A stretch of 64,000 bases of DNA from Denitratimonas sp037478135 (GCF_037478135.1 NZ_JBBHDV010000005.1:62001-126000), one strand, 5' to 3'; positions 16,737-25,954 are shown, counted from the stretch's first letter. Notes: generated by a model not told the origin, from the letters alone. Made by a program: numbers and translations.

Positions 16737-18893
16737 TCACTCGAAGCCGTCGCCGAACAGATCGATCATGCGGCAGTTGTAGCAGATCAGCGCAAAATCC
16801 TGTGCCGGACGCGGACGCCCGACCTGCCAGGGATCGAGCGCGTTGGCGGCGACATTGGTGGCATCCACCCGCAGCGTCAGCGTACCCGTATGCTGATGCG
16901 GGCCGAGGAACACGCCTTCCAGGTTGTTGCGCGGATCGGCCTGGCCATCAGCCGCCGACCAGCCGTCATCACCGATCGCGTTGCCGCGATAGACAACATC
17001 GTCCGCGATCACCAACAGATCCAGGTCATTGACCCAGGCCGGCGTGGTGCCGCCCAGGCCGGCGCCGGGCGCATCGGTCCAGGCCAGCATGATGCGTACC
17101 GGCCGAGTCGGATCGGCGGCAACCAGCTGCGGCTCCCAATGCTGGCCGGAAGCGCGGAACACATGTTCCTGATCGAAATACAGCGCCGATTCCGGCGGAT
17201 TAATCACCGCATCCAGATCCAGCCGGCCATAGCCCTGAAAACGGTCCGGACGGTGGCCCATGACGCCGTTGTCGGCATTGCGCTGGCCGTGCAGGTCGCG
17301 CGCCACGGCGGTGAACGCGGCCTTCACCAGCGCCGGGCTGGGCGTGGCACCGTCGTTCAGATCCCGGTACTTCTCGATGAACAGCGCCACCGCGCCGGAC
17401 ACCACCGGCGAGGCCATCGAGGTACCGCACATCGTGCCATAGACGGTATTGCTCCCAGCCGTGGCGCTGTCGGTACTGCAACCGGGCGCGACGATATGCG
17501 GAACGCGGCGACCATCACAGGCGTCGCCATGCGCCGAGTTCGAGGAAATATCGAACATGGCCGAGGTCTGGCTCGCGCCGGACTGCATCTTCGTGGAACC
17601 CACCGCAAACAGGTTCTTGGCCTCATCCGGCGAACCCAGTGACGCCGGCCGGCAGGTGCCGGTATTTCGATCACCATGGCCGTTCATGATCGACCACACC
17701 GGCAGCACCGGCTGCTGGCCCGGCACATCCTCCAGCGCATCGCGCGTCACCATGTCCATCTGCCGGGTCGGGATGTCGTAGCCCTGTGGCGAACCGGTCG
17801 GCCCCCAGGAATTGTTGGTCAGCACCGCGCCACTGAGCGCGGATTCGCGGTAGATGGTCAGCATGCCGTCGGCCACCATGCCGCCCGGGCCGCCGCCGAG
17901 GAACGGGTCGTAATCCTGTGCCACAAGCTTGGCCCCCGGCGCCACGCCCTGCCCGCGCCGGAAGCCATTGCCGTCCAGCGCACCGGCACCTATGCCGGCC
18001 ACGGCGGCAGCCACATGCGTGCCGTGATCGTCGGGAAGCACGTTGCACGAGGTCGGCACACCGGTCATGCCGCTGTTTTCACACGGCAGCATGCGGCCCA
18101 CCAGTTCCTGATGGCTCAGGCGCACGCCACCATCCACGATACCCACCACCACGCCATCACCGTCGTAGCCGGACTCTGCCAGCCAGTCGAAATAACCCGG
18201 CACAAGGGTATAGCTCGGCGCCGGGCCATGTGCACCCACCACCGAGAGCTGGCTTTTTTCGCCGCGCTTGGCTTCCTCGGCGGTAATCGGCTGGATCCGC
18301 TGCACCGCAAACATTCCCGGCAGTGCGGCCAGTTCGGCCAGACGATCGCCGGCGATTTCCAGATGCAGCAGATCGAAATGCTGATCCAGCCGCGTGACGC
18401 GTTCGATTTTCGCACCGAGCGCATGCAGGCCCGACTGGCGCGCGCCCGCATCCGCCTTGCGCGCCGCCATCACCATCACCGGATACGGCTGCGCATCCAG
18501 GCCACGGCTGGCCTGCGACAGCGCGAATCCGGCGATGTAGGCACCGTTCTAACGCAGCGGCACGCTCTGCGCGGCACGCGACACCTGTTGCGCATCGGCC
18601 CAGACCACATAGCTGTAGGGATGGATGTACTGCAGCACCTCGGCGCCGGCATGGTCCAGCGCCTCCAGCCAATCGGGCTGGATCGGGCCGGAAAACTGCA
18701 CCAGGCGCAGCTGGGCGCCGGCATCGCGGCTGACCGTCGCCGCAGGCGGATCAACCAGCGGATCGAAACGCTGCCCACCCAGATCCAGCATGAAATTCGG
18801 ATCAGGCGCCGCCGTGGCCGCAGTCGTGAACGGTGAAAACAACAATGCGAAAGACAGCGCCGCAGCAGGCAGCGGCAAGATGGCCTTTATCAT
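16737..18893 (-). pseudogene. secreted subtilisin-like (S8) protease interrupted by an in-frame amber codon
   Basis: From ATG 18893 (AGGGG Shine-Dalgarno, 5-nt spacing) 114 codons encode a signal peptide (MIKAILPLPAAALSFALLF) and a propeptide-like segment ending SRAAQSVPLR; then a TAG at 18549-18551 stops translation. The same frame continues for about 600 codons with a full S8 domain: Asp in VVVGIVDGG, His in DDHGTHVAAAVAG and Ser in MCGTSMASPVVSG, followed by a C-terminal beta-rich domain and the end LFGDGFE. No frameshift is needed, only the one stop codon. A GTG at 18479 could restart translation, but that product would lack the signal peptide and most of the prodomain. It may be a recent nonsense allele, a read-through case or a base-call error. 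Without the stop the protein would be 718 residues, normal for a secreted subtilase. Confidence 0.85.
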
Positions 18894-18920
18894 GCAAACC
18901 CCTGAATTCAAAGGAAATAT

Positions 18921-18938
18921 GGACGCACATATGCATCC
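18921..18938. promoter_or_regulatory. 18-bp inverted repeat upstream of the S8 protease gene
   Basis: GGACGCACATATGCATCC reads nearly the same on both strands (two mismatched pairs) and lies 28 nt upstream of the protease ATG. It could be an operator; no regulator is encoded nearby and the promoter cannot be placed, so this is tentative. Confidence 0.3.
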
Positions 18939-19031
18939 GCCCCTGTCTGGAGCCTGCCGCAGTCCGATCAGCAAGTGTGATGGCAAGTACAGCACCTTGC
19001 CATCTGGCAGCGCAACACACGCGGCCCGGGA

Positions 19032-21647
19032 TCAGCCCTTCAGGCAGTCTGCGATGGCCTCGCCCAGCACCGCGCACTGGACCTCGGTGAGAGGCTGGTC
19101 GCTCTGATCGCTGAGCAGGAAGAAATCCTCCACCCGCTCGCCGAAGGTGGCGATGCGCGCATCATGCACCCGCACCTGATGCTGGTGCAGCAGCGCCGCA
19201 ACCTGGGCCAGCAGGCCGGGCCGGTCGTTGCAGACCAGGGTCAGCAGCGTGCCGTGGGCCTCATCGGAAAATTCGATCTGCGTCGGCACCCGGAAGTGGC
19301 GCAGCTGGCGCGGCAGCGCACGCCGCGCAGGGGGGCGCTGCGGACCGGGTTCACGCAAGCTGTCGCGCAGGTGATGGGCAATGTCCCGGGCGTGGCGTTC
19401 GGGCGAAACCGCCTCCGGATCGACTTCCGAATCCAGCACCTGGAAGGTATCCAGCGTCATGCCACCGAGCGAAGTCACCACACGTGCATCGACGATCGAC
19501 AGGCCCAGCCGGTCCAGCGTGGCCGCGACATGCGCGAACAGGCCATCGCGATCGGGTGAATAGACGAACACCTCCAGCGCGCCGCGCCGCGCATGCGGGC
19601 GCACCAGCACCACCGGCAAGCCCTGGCTGCCGGCCTCGGCGATACCGCGCGTCTGCCAGGCGATCTGCTCGGCGCGATAGCGCAGGAAGCTGTCGCTCGG
19701 GAACTCGGCCCAGAGCCGGTCGATCAGGGCATCCTCCAGCCCTTCGGCATGCAGTAGCACGCGCGCGGCATCACGGATTTCGGCGATGCGTTCGTCGATG
19801 TGCAGGCGCTTGGCCAGACCACGCCGCAGCGCAAAACGCGTGGCCGAATGCAGATCGGCCAGCAGCCGGTCCTTCCACGCATTCCACAATTTTGGACTGG
19901 TGCCGGCGATATCGGCCACGGTCAGCAGGTACAGATAATCCAGACGCTCGCGTTCGCCCACCTGGTGCGCGAAGCGCGACACCACTTCCGGGTCGGAAAT
20001 ATCCTTGCGCTGCGCCGTCACCGACATCGTCAGATGCTCGCGCACCAGCCAGGCCACCAGATCGACATCGCCTTCGGACAGGCCGTGCGCCTGGCAGAAC
20101 TCGCGTGCATCCTGTTCCCCCAGCACCGAATGATCGCCGCCCCGGCCCTTGGCGATGTCGTGGAAAAGACCTGCCAGCAGCAGCAGTTCGGGCTTGCGCA
20201 ACTGTGACCACAGCTCGTGCCCGAGCGCGAAACGCTCGGCCGACTCGGGCCGCGCGAAGCTGGCAATATTGCGCAGCACCGCCAAGGTGTGTTCGTCCAC
20301 GGTATAGGCGTGAAACAGGTCGTACTGCATGCGTCCGGCAACGCGCCCGAAAGCCGGCAGATAACGGCCCAGCACGCCCAGACGCGCCATGCGCTCCAGC
20401 GTCGGCACCGCCTGCGGATCGCGCAGCAGTTGCATGAACAGCGCGCGGATGCCCGGGTCGGCACGATAGCGTTCGTCCAGCCGTGGCAGCGCCTCGCCCA
20501 GCGCGCGTGCGGTGGCCGAATGCAGGCTGGCGATTTCCGGATGCTGCTGCCAGACCCGGAACAGCTGCAGGATCGTGGTCGGACGGCGGTACAGCAGGTC
20601 CACATCGCGCAGCGCGAGACTGTCGCCGATGCGGACGAACTCCTCATCCAGCGGCACCGGTTCCTGCGCCACTTGCAGGCTTTCATCGAAACGTTGCAAC
20701 AACCGGTCGCCCAGCCGCAGCACCAGCGCGGCGCTGCGGAAGAAACCCTGCATCATCTGCTCCACCGCCAGGTTTTCGCGGTGTTCATCGTGCAGCCCCA
20801 GGCGCGCGGCCAGCGCTTTCTGGTAATCGAACAGCAGCCGTTCCTCACGCCGCCCGGCCACCAGATGCAGGCCGTAGCGCAGCCGCGAGAGCGCGCGGCG
20901 GCGGGTATCGAGCACATCGTATTCATCGCTGCCCAATGCACCCAGCGCCACCAGATCCTCCAGCCCACGCACGCCGAAGATGCGCTTGGCCAACCAGCCC
21001 AGCGCCTGGATGTCGCGCAGCCCGCCGGGGCCATCCTTGATGTTGGGTTCGAGGTTGTAGGCGGTGTCGTTGTAGCGCGCATGCCGGGCCCGCCATTCGG
21101 TCCGTTTGGCGGCAAGAAACTCGGCCGGCGGCCAGACACCCGGGCCACGCATCGCCACCAGCAGGCGGGTCAGCGCGGCACTGTCACCCACCAATGGCCG
21201 GGCTTCGATGATCGCGCTGGCGATCGTGGCATCCTCGCGCGCCGCCGCAACACATTGCGCGACGCTGCGCACCGCATGCCCCGGTGCCAGACCGATGTCC
21301 CACAACAGCGCGATCCAGGCTTCGATCGCGCCACGGCACTGTTGCTGGGTGTCCTCCTCGGCCAGCACCAGCAGATCCACATCCGAATACGGGAACAGCT
21401 CGCCCCGGCCGTAGCCGCCGGTGGCCACCAGCGCCAGCCCGGGCGCACCTTCGAAACCCAGCATCCAGGCGCCGATCACGGCACGATCCACCGCCTGGGC
21501 CCGCTGTGCCAGCAGCCGGTCGATATCGGTGTCCTGATCGAAAGCGGCGGCCAGGCGTTGTTCGTTGTCCTCCAGCGCCGCGCGCATGGTGCGCTTCCAG
21601 GCGTCGATGTCGCCGCCTGCCACCCGACCCGGCACCGGCGTGTTCAT
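19032..21647 (-). CDS. glnD: bifunctional uridylyltransferase / uridylyl-removing enzyme
   Basis: An 871-residue nitrogen-status sensor that uridylylates and de-uridylylates PII. Domains in order: nucleotidyltransferase with GGYGRGELFPYSDVDLLVL (about 75-95), the GlnD linker, an HD domain with LFHDIAKGRGGDHS (about 485-500), and two ACT domains (about 685-770 and 790-871) that bind glutamine. All signature motifs are intact and the length is typical. ATG 21647 forms an ATGA overlap with map; the frame extends upstream only within map. Confidence 0.96.
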   Translation of the reverse strand: MNTPVPGRVAGGDIDAWKRTMRAALEDNEQRLAAAFDQDTDIDRLLAQRAQAVDRAVIGAWMLGFEGAPGLALVATGGYGRGELFPYSDVDLLVLAEEDTQQQCRGAIEAWIALLWDIGLAPGHAVRSVAQCVAAAREDATIASAIIEARPLVGDSAALTRLLVAMRGPGVWPPAEFLAAKRTEWRARHARYNDTAYNLEPNIKDGPGGLRDIQALGWLAKRIFGVRGLEDLVALGALGSDEYDVLDTRRRALSRLRYGLHLVAGRREERLLFDYQKALAARLGLHDEHRENLAVEQMMQGFFRSAALVLRLGDRLLQRFDESLQVAQEPVPLDEEFVRIGDSLALRDVDLLYRRPTTILQLFRVWQQHPEIASLHSATARALGEALPRLDERYRADPGIRALFMQLLRDPQAVPTLERMARLGVLGRYLPAFGRVAGRMQYDLFHAYTVDEHTLAVLRNIASFARPESAERFALGHELWSQLRKPELLLLAGLFHDIAKGRGGDHSVLGEQDAREFCQAHGLSEGDVDLVAWLVREHLTMSVTAQRKDISDPEVVSRFAHQVGERERLDYLYLLTVADIAGTSPKLWNAWKDRLLADLHSATRFALRRGLAKRLHIDERIAEIRDAARVLLHAEGLEDALIDRLWAEFPSDSFLRYRAEQIAWQTRGIAEAGSQGLPVVLVRPHARRGALEVFVYSPDRDGLFAHVAATLDRLGLSIVDARVVTSLGGMTLDTFQVLDSEVDPEAVSPERHARDIAHHLRDSLREPGPQRPPARRALPRQLRHFRVPTQIEFSDEAHGTLLTLVCNDRPGLLAQVAALLHQHQVRVHDARIATFGERVEDFFLLSDQSDQPLTEVQCAVLGEAIADCLKG

Positions 21648-22438
21648 GGGCCGTTGTCGTCGCCCGGTACGCGGGTCAGGATTTCGACACCATCCCCGGT
21701 GACTGCGACGGTGTGCTCCCACTGCGCCGACAGCGAACGGTCCTTGGTCACCACGGTCCAGCCGTCCGGCAGCAGCCGGGTATGGCGGGCGCCGGCATTG
21801 ATCATCGGTTCGATCGTGAACACCATGCCTTCGCGCAGGACTTCACCGGTACCGGGCATGCCGTAATGCAGCACCTGCGGCTCCTCGTGGTAGATGCGGC
21901 CGATGCCGTGGCCGCAGTATTCGCGCACCACCGAGAAGCGCTCGGATTCGGCATAACTCTGGATCGCATGCCCGACATCGCCCAGCGTGGCGCCCGGGCG
22001 CACCACACGGATGCCGCGGAACATCGCCTCGCGGGTCACATCCACCAGGCGCTGCGCCAGCACCGAGGGCTTGCCGACGATGTACATGCGGCTGGTATCG
22101 CCGTGCCAGCCATCCTTGATCACGGTCACATCGATGTTGAGGATGTCGCCATCCTTCAGCACCTTGGATTCGCTCGGGATGCCGTGGCAGATCACATTGT
22201 TGACCGAGGTGCAGGTGGTGGCCGGGAACGGGATGCGCCCGTGGCCGCCACCGTAACCGATGTTGGCCGGGATCGCCTGTTGCACGTTGACGATGTGGTC
22301 GTGGCAGATGCGGTCCAGCTCGGCGGTGGTGACGCCGGGCTTCACATGCGGTTCGACCACGCGCAGCACTTCGGCCGCGAGGCGACCGGCGATGCGCATC
22401 TTTTCAATGTCTTCGGGGGTTTTGATGGAAATTGCCAT
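21644..22438 (-). CDS. map: methionine aminopeptidase type I
   Basis: A 264-residue enzyme that removes N-terminal Met from nascent proteins. Metal ligands are visible in ILNIDVTVIKDGWHGDTSRM (two Asp), CGHGIGRIYHEEP (His), FTIEPM (Glu) and SAQWEHTVAV (Glu). Start MAISIKTPEDIEKMRIAG at 22438. It is divergent from rpsB, the common gammaproteobacterial arrangement, and coupled to glnD by an ATGA overlap. Confidence 0.97.
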   Translation of the reverse strand: MAISIKTPEDIEKMRIAGRLAAEVLRVVEPHVKPGVTTAELDRICHDHIVNVQQAIPANIGYGGGHGRIPFPATTCTSVNNVICHGIPSESKVLKDGDILNIDVTVIKDGWHGDTSRMYIVGKPSVLAQRLVDVTREAMFRGIRVVRPGATLGDVGHAIQSYAESERFSVVREYCGHGIGRIYHEEPQVLHYGMPGTGEVLREGMVFTIEPMINAGARHTRLLPDGWTVVTKDRSLSAQWEHTVAVTGDGVEILTRVPGDDNGP

Positions 22439-22523
22439 TCGGCCATTATCGCGCAGCCGGGCCGGCGGCGGCCAGCGGCGGCCCGATGGTGGCGTCCCGC
22501 CTCGGGAGTGATCACCTGCCTGT

Positions 22524-22552
22524 TTGCCGTCCGCACCATTGCCGGTTACAAT
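22524..22552 (+). promoter_or_regulatory. sigma-70 promoter of rpsB-tsf
   Basis: TTGCCG at 22524-22529 and TACAAT at 22547-22552, separated by exactly 17 nt, in the map/rpsB intergenic region. Transcription would start near 22559, about 190 nt upstream of the rpsB ATG, leaving room for the S2 leader. Confidence 0.75.
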
Positions 22553-22611
22553 TCTCGGGCTTTGCCGCGCGCATTCCGTCCGGCGCCGTCCACATCGCAC
22601 GTCAGCGGTGA

Positions 22612-22689
22612 ATACACACACGCGGTCTTTTCCCGTTCCGGGGTGCCCTTCGGGGTTCGGCAACGGCACCGCGTGGAGGCCCAACCCCG
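22612..22689 (+). promoter_or_regulatory. S2-binding autoregulatory leader of rpsB
   Basis: The rpsB leader contains, in order, ACACACACGCGG, TTCCGGGGTGCCCTTCGGGG, a TTCGG.AACGG segment, and CGCGTGGAGGCCCAACCCC. From memory of the E. coli rpsB leader, the same blocks occur there (CACACACG, CCGGGGTGCCC, CGTGGAGG, AACCCC). CGCG near the start pairs with the later CGCG, and AACCCC can pair with the GGGGT loop to form the pseudoknot by which S2 represses rpsB-tsf. Confidence 0.8.
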
Positions 22690-22746
22690 GAGCGTATCCC
22701 CCGCACAACGACGCGGCGCGCTCCCTTTCGCGATCAAGGAAATCCC

Positions 22747-23667
22747 ATGCCACAGATCACCATGCGCCAGATGCTGGAAGCCGGCGTTCACTTCGGCCAC
22801 CAGACCCGCTACTGGAACCCCAAGATGGCTCCATACATCTTCGGCGCCCGCGGCAAGATCCACATCATCAACCTCGAATCCACGATGCCGCTGTTCGCCG
22901 ACGCGATGAACTTCATCTCCGGCATGGCGCAGAAGCGCGGCACGATCCTGTTCGTCGGCACCAAGCGTTCGGCGCGTGACGCCATCGCCGAGGAAGCCGC
23001 ACGCTGCGGCATGCCGTACGTCTCGGCCCGCTGGCTGGGCGGCATGCTGACCAACTTCCGCACCGTCAAGCAGTCGATCGCCCGCCTGAAGGAACTGGAA
23101 GCGGCCGAAACCGACGGCAGCCACGCCAAGCTGGTCAAGCACGAAGTGCTGCGCCTGCAGCGCGAGCGCGAGAAGCTGGAGAAGTCCCTGGGCGGCATCA
23201 AGAACATGAACGGCCTGCCCGACGCGCTGTTCATCGTCGATATCGGCCACGAAAACATCGCGGTCGACGAAGCCCGCAAGCTGGGCATTCCGATGGTCGC
23301 CGTGGTCGATACCAACTACGACCCGAGCCTGGTTGATTACCCGATCCCGGGCAACGACGACGCCATCCGTGCGGTGCAGCTGTATGCCCGCGCCGCCGCC
23401 GACGCGGTGCTGGAAGGCAAGTCCGCCGCGCCGATCATGGCTTCGGGTGAAGACGAGTTCATCGAGCTGGACGAACAGGGCAACCCGGTCACCCGCCAGG
23501 ATGAAGGCGAGGCCCGCAAGGCCGCCCCGCGTGGCCGCGCCCCGGCCAAGAAGGCACCGGCCAAGCGCGCTGCCAAGGCTGCGGATGCGCCAGCTGCCGC
23601 TGAAGCTCCGGCTGCCGAAGAGCCCGCCGCCGAAGCACCTGCTGCCGAGGCACCCGCGGCCGAATAA
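22747..23667 (+). CDS. rpsB: 30S ribosomal protein S2
   Basis: A 306-residue S2. The core matches throughout (MPQITMRQMLEAGVHFGHQT, GARGKIHIINLESTMPLF, PDALFIVDIGHENIAVDEA). The last 60 or so residues form a Lys/Ala/Glu/Pro-rich tail (AEAPAAEEPAAEAPAAEAP) beyond the usual bacterial length of about 240-260. The gene starts with a GGAA Shine-Dalgarno and is preceded by the S2 autoregulatory leader. tsf follows after a 96-nt gap containing a strong hairpin. Confidence 0.98.
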   Translation: MPQITMRQMLEAGVHFGHQTRYWNPKMAPYIFGARGKIHIINLESTMPLFADAMNFISGMAQKRGTILFVGTKRSARDAIAEEAARCGMPYVSARWLGGMLTNFRTVKQSIARLKELEAAETDGSHAKLVKHEVLRLQREREKLEKSLGGIKNMNGLPDALFIVDIGHENIAVDEARKLGIPMVAVVDTNYDPSLVDYPIPGNDDAIRAVQLYARAAADAVLEGKSAAPIMASGEDEFIELDEQGNPVTRQDEGEARKAAPRGRAPAKKAPAKRAAKAADAPAAAEAPAAEEPAAEAPAAEAPAAE

Positions 23668-23710
23668 GCCGCAAGCACGTCACATGGGCCACGCACACTG
23701 GCCCGCCAAC

Positions 23711-23734
23711 GCGCGGCGGCCACGGCCGCCGCGC
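23711..23734 (+). terminator. rpsB-tsf intergenic hairpin (attenuator/processing site)
   Basis: GCGCGGCGGC, loop CACG, GCCGCCGCGC: a perfect 10-bp GC stem between rpsB and tsf. It lacks a T-run. A partial terminator or RNA-stability element at this place would fit the need for more S2 or EF-Ts at different levels. Confidence 0.5.
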
Positions 23735-23763
23735 ACATTCACGCAGAACATTCCGAGGTAGTC

Positions 23764-24642
23764 ATGGAAATCACCGCCGCCCTGGTCAAGGAACTTCGCG
23801 AGCGCTCCGGCGCCGGCATGATGGAGTGCAAGAAGGCACTGGTCGAACACAACGGCGACATCGAAGCGGCAATGGAACACCTTCGCAAGACCGGCCTGGC
23901 CAAGGCCGACAAGAAGGCCGACCGCGTCGCCGCCGAAGGCCGCATCAGCACCGCCGCCGATGGCGCCCGCGCCGTGCTGGTGGAGGTCAACTGCGAAACC
24001 GACTTCGTCGGCAAGGACGAGAACTTCCTGCAGTACAGCAATGAGCTGGCCCAGGTTGCCCTCAGCAGCGGCGCCGCCGATGTCGACGCGCTGAAGAACG
24101 CCCGCATGGCCGACGGCAACACCGTCGAGGAAGCCCGCGCCGCACTGATCGCCAAGGTCGGCGAGAACGTGCAGGTGCGCCGCCTGGCGGTGCTGGCCGA
24201 TGGCCAGAACGTCGGCAGCTACGTGCACGGCGGCCGCATCGGCGTGCTGGTCAACGTCAAGGGCGGTTCACCCGAACTGGCCAAGGGCCTGGCGATGCAC
24301 ATCGCCGCGATGAATCCGCAGTACCTGACCCCGGCCGATGCTCCGGCCGACTTTGTGGCCAAGGAAAAGGAAATCGCGCTGGCGCAGATGAGCGACAAGG
24401 ACAAGGCCAAGCCGGCCGAAATCCAGGAAAAGATGATCAGCGGCAAGCTCAACAAGACCCTGGCCGAAATCAGCCTCACCGGTCAGGCCTATGTGCTGGA
24501 CACCGACATGAGCGTGGAGCAGGCGCTGAAGAAGGAAGGCGCCGAAGTGCTGTCGTTCCAGCGCCTGGTCGTGGGCGAAGGCATCGAGAAGAAGGAAGAC
24601 GACTTCGCTGCCGAGGTGATGAAGCAGGCCGGCCTGGTTTGA
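23764..24642 (+). CDS. tsf: elongation factor Ts
   Basis: A 292-residue EF-Ts that recycles EF-Tu. It starts MEITAALVKELRERSGAGMM with the UBA-like N-terminal domain, followed by the TDFV-type core (LVEVNCETDFVGKDENF) and the C-terminal coiled-coil module. Normal length. Cotranscribed with rpsB; the operon ends in a strong terminator at 24666-24695. Confidence 0.98.
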   Translation: MEITAALVKELRERSGAGMMECKKALVEHNGDIEAAMEHLRKTGLAKADKKADRVAAEGRISTAADGARAVLVEVNCETDFVGKDENFLQYSNELAQVALSSGAADVDALKNARMADGNTVEEARAALIAKVGENVQVRRLAVLADGQNVGSYVHGGRIGVLVNVKGGSPELAKGLAMHIAAMNPQYLTPADAPADFVAKEKEIALAQMSDKDKAKPAEIQEKMISGKLNKTLAEISLTGQAYVLDTDMSVEQALKKEGAEVLSFQRLVVGEGIEKKEDDFAAEVMKQAGLV

Positions 24643-24665
24643 TTCCGTCCTTCCCTTGCAACACC

Positions 24666-24700
24666 GGAAAGGCCGCGGTCATCCGCGGCCTTTCCTTGTC
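24666..24700 (+). terminator. rho-independent terminator of rpsB-tsf
   Basis: GGAAAGGCCGCGG, loop TCAT, CCGCGGCCTTTCC: a perfect 13-bp stem followed by TTGTC, 24 nt after the tsf stop. The A-rich base on the 5' arm makes it potentially bidirectional. Confidence 0.8.
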
Positions 24701-24791
24701 CGCCATCGCCGGCGCCGCACGCCGGCCGCGTTGTTTGCATGCAAGCCGAACGCCGGTTTCCCGGCAGGGTGCCGCCGCGCCCGCCACCGGC

Positions 24792-24797
24792 TACAAT
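24792..24797 (+). promoter_or_regulatory. -10 box of pyrH
   Basis: CTACAATTT upstream of pyrH: -10 TACAAT with its start expected about 25 nt before the ATG. No good -35 is visible 17 nt upstream (GTGCCG). Its place just after the tsf terminator supports a separate pyrH promoter. Confidence 0.5.
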
Positions 24798-24826
24798 TTC
24801 GCCGTTTTGTCCCGCTGGAGCCTCCC

Positions 24827-25558
24827 ATGACCGCCGCCAACGCGCCCTATCGCCGCATCCTCCTCAAACTCAGCGGCGAGGCGCTGATGGGCAATGCGGA
24901 TTACGGCATCGATCCCGAGGTGCTGGTGCGCCTGGCTCGCGAAATCATCGAGCTGCAGGACGATGGCATCGAAGTCGGCCTGGTGATCGGTGGCGGCAAC
25001 ATCTTCCGCGGCGCCGGCCTGGCCTCGTCCGGCATGGACCGCGTCACCGGCGACCACATGGGCATGCTGGCCACCGTGATCAACGCCTTGGCGATGCAGG
25101 ATGCGCTGGAACAGCTGGGTGCCAGCGTGCGCGTCATGAGCGCGATCAAGATCAACGCCGTGTGCGAGGACTACATCCGGCGCCGCGCGATCCGGCATCT
25201 GGAAAAGGGCCGCATCGTGCTGTTCGCCGCCGGCACCGGCAACCCGTTCTTCACCACCGATTCGGCCGCCGCTCTGCGGGCGGTGGAAATCGGCGCCGAC
25301 CTGCTGCTCAAGGCCACCAAGGTCGACGGCGTGTACGACGCCGACCCGAAGAAGAAGAAGGACGCACGCCGCTTCGAAACGCTGTCCTACGACGATGTGA
25401 TCGCACGTGATCTGCAGGTGATGGACACCGCTGCGATCGCGCTGTGCCGCGATTCCGGCATCCCGCTGCGGATCTACGACATCACCCGCCCGGGCGACCT
25501 GAAGCGCATTGTGCAGGGCGCGGCGATCGGCACCCTGGTGCACGGCCGCAACGACTGA
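24827..25558 (+). CDS. pyrH: UMP kinase
   Basis: A 243-residue hexameric UMP kinase of the amino-acid-kinase fold. Visible motifs are YRRILLKLSGEALMG, GLVIGGGNIFRG, GTGNPFFTTDSAAALRA and KATKVDGVYDADPKK. ATG 24827 has a TGGAG Shine-Dalgarno 7 nt upstream; the frame continues further upstream through the terminator and is not coding. Unusually it is not immediately followed by frr: a convergent phnA-like gene lies between. Confidence 0.97.
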   Translation: MTAANAPYRRILLKLSGEALMGNADYGIDPEVLVRLAREIIELQDDGIEVGLVIGGGNIFRGAGLASSGMDRVTGDHMGMLATVINALAMQDALEQLGASVRVMSAIKINAVCEDYIRRRAIRHLEKGRIVLFAAGTGNPFFTTDSAAALRAVEIGADLLLKATKVDGVYDADPKKKKDARRFETLSYDDVIARDLQVMDTAAIALCRDSGIPLRIYDITRPGDLKRIVQGAAIGTLVHGRND

Positions 25559-25572
25559 AGCACTCTCTTTCC

Positions 25573-25595
25573 TGCGCCGGCGGCCTGCCGGCGCA
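25573..25595. terminator. hairpin between convergent pyrH and phnA
   Basis: TGCGCCGGC, loop GGCCT, GCCGGCGCA: a perfect 9-bp stem in the 45-nt gap between the pyrH and phnA stops. Likely a bidirectional terminator, though without a clear T-run on either side. Confidence 0.5.
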
Positions 25596-25603
25596 CCGCG
25601 GCA

Positions 25604-25954
25604 TCAGGCCTTGCGCACGAACTCGGATTTGAGCTTCATCGCGCCGATACCGTCGATCTTGCAATCGATATCGTGATCGCCATCCACCAGACGGATGTTG
25701 CGCACCTTTGTGCCGACCTTCACCACCTGCGATGAGCCCTTGATCTTCAGATCCTTGATCACGGTCACCGTATCGCCGTCGGCCAGCACGGTGCCGTTCG
25801 CATCGCGGATCTCGCGCTCATCTCCACCTGCACCGCTGCTGTCGGCGGGATCCTGTGGCGACCATTCGTGCGCACATTCCGGGCAGATGTACAGACCCCG
25901 GTCCTCGTAGGTGTAGACCGAAGCGCATTCTGGGCAGGCGGGCAATTGACTCAT
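25604..25954 (-). CDS. PhnA/YjdM zinc-ribbon protein
   Basis: A 116-residue protein of the PhnA (YjdM) family: an N-terminal zinc ribbon with CPECASVYTYEDRGLYICPECAHEW (two CxxC pairs; shown in order) and the C-terminal PhnA domain DGDTVTVIKDLKIKGSSQVV. Despite the name the family is not required for phosphonate breakdown and its function is unclear. ATG 25954 (MSQLPACPEC) is preferred over the frame start at 25975 because it has a GAGAA element at good spacing and matches the family's first residues. It sits on the opposite strand between pyrH and frr, breaking a normally contiguous gene pair. Confidence 0.88.
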   Translation of the reverse strand: MSQLPACPECASVYTYEDRGLYICPECAHEWSPQDPADSSGAGGDEREIRDANGTVLADGDTVTVIKDLKIKGSSQVVKVGTKVRNIRLVDGDHDIDCKIDGIGAMKLKSEFVRKA

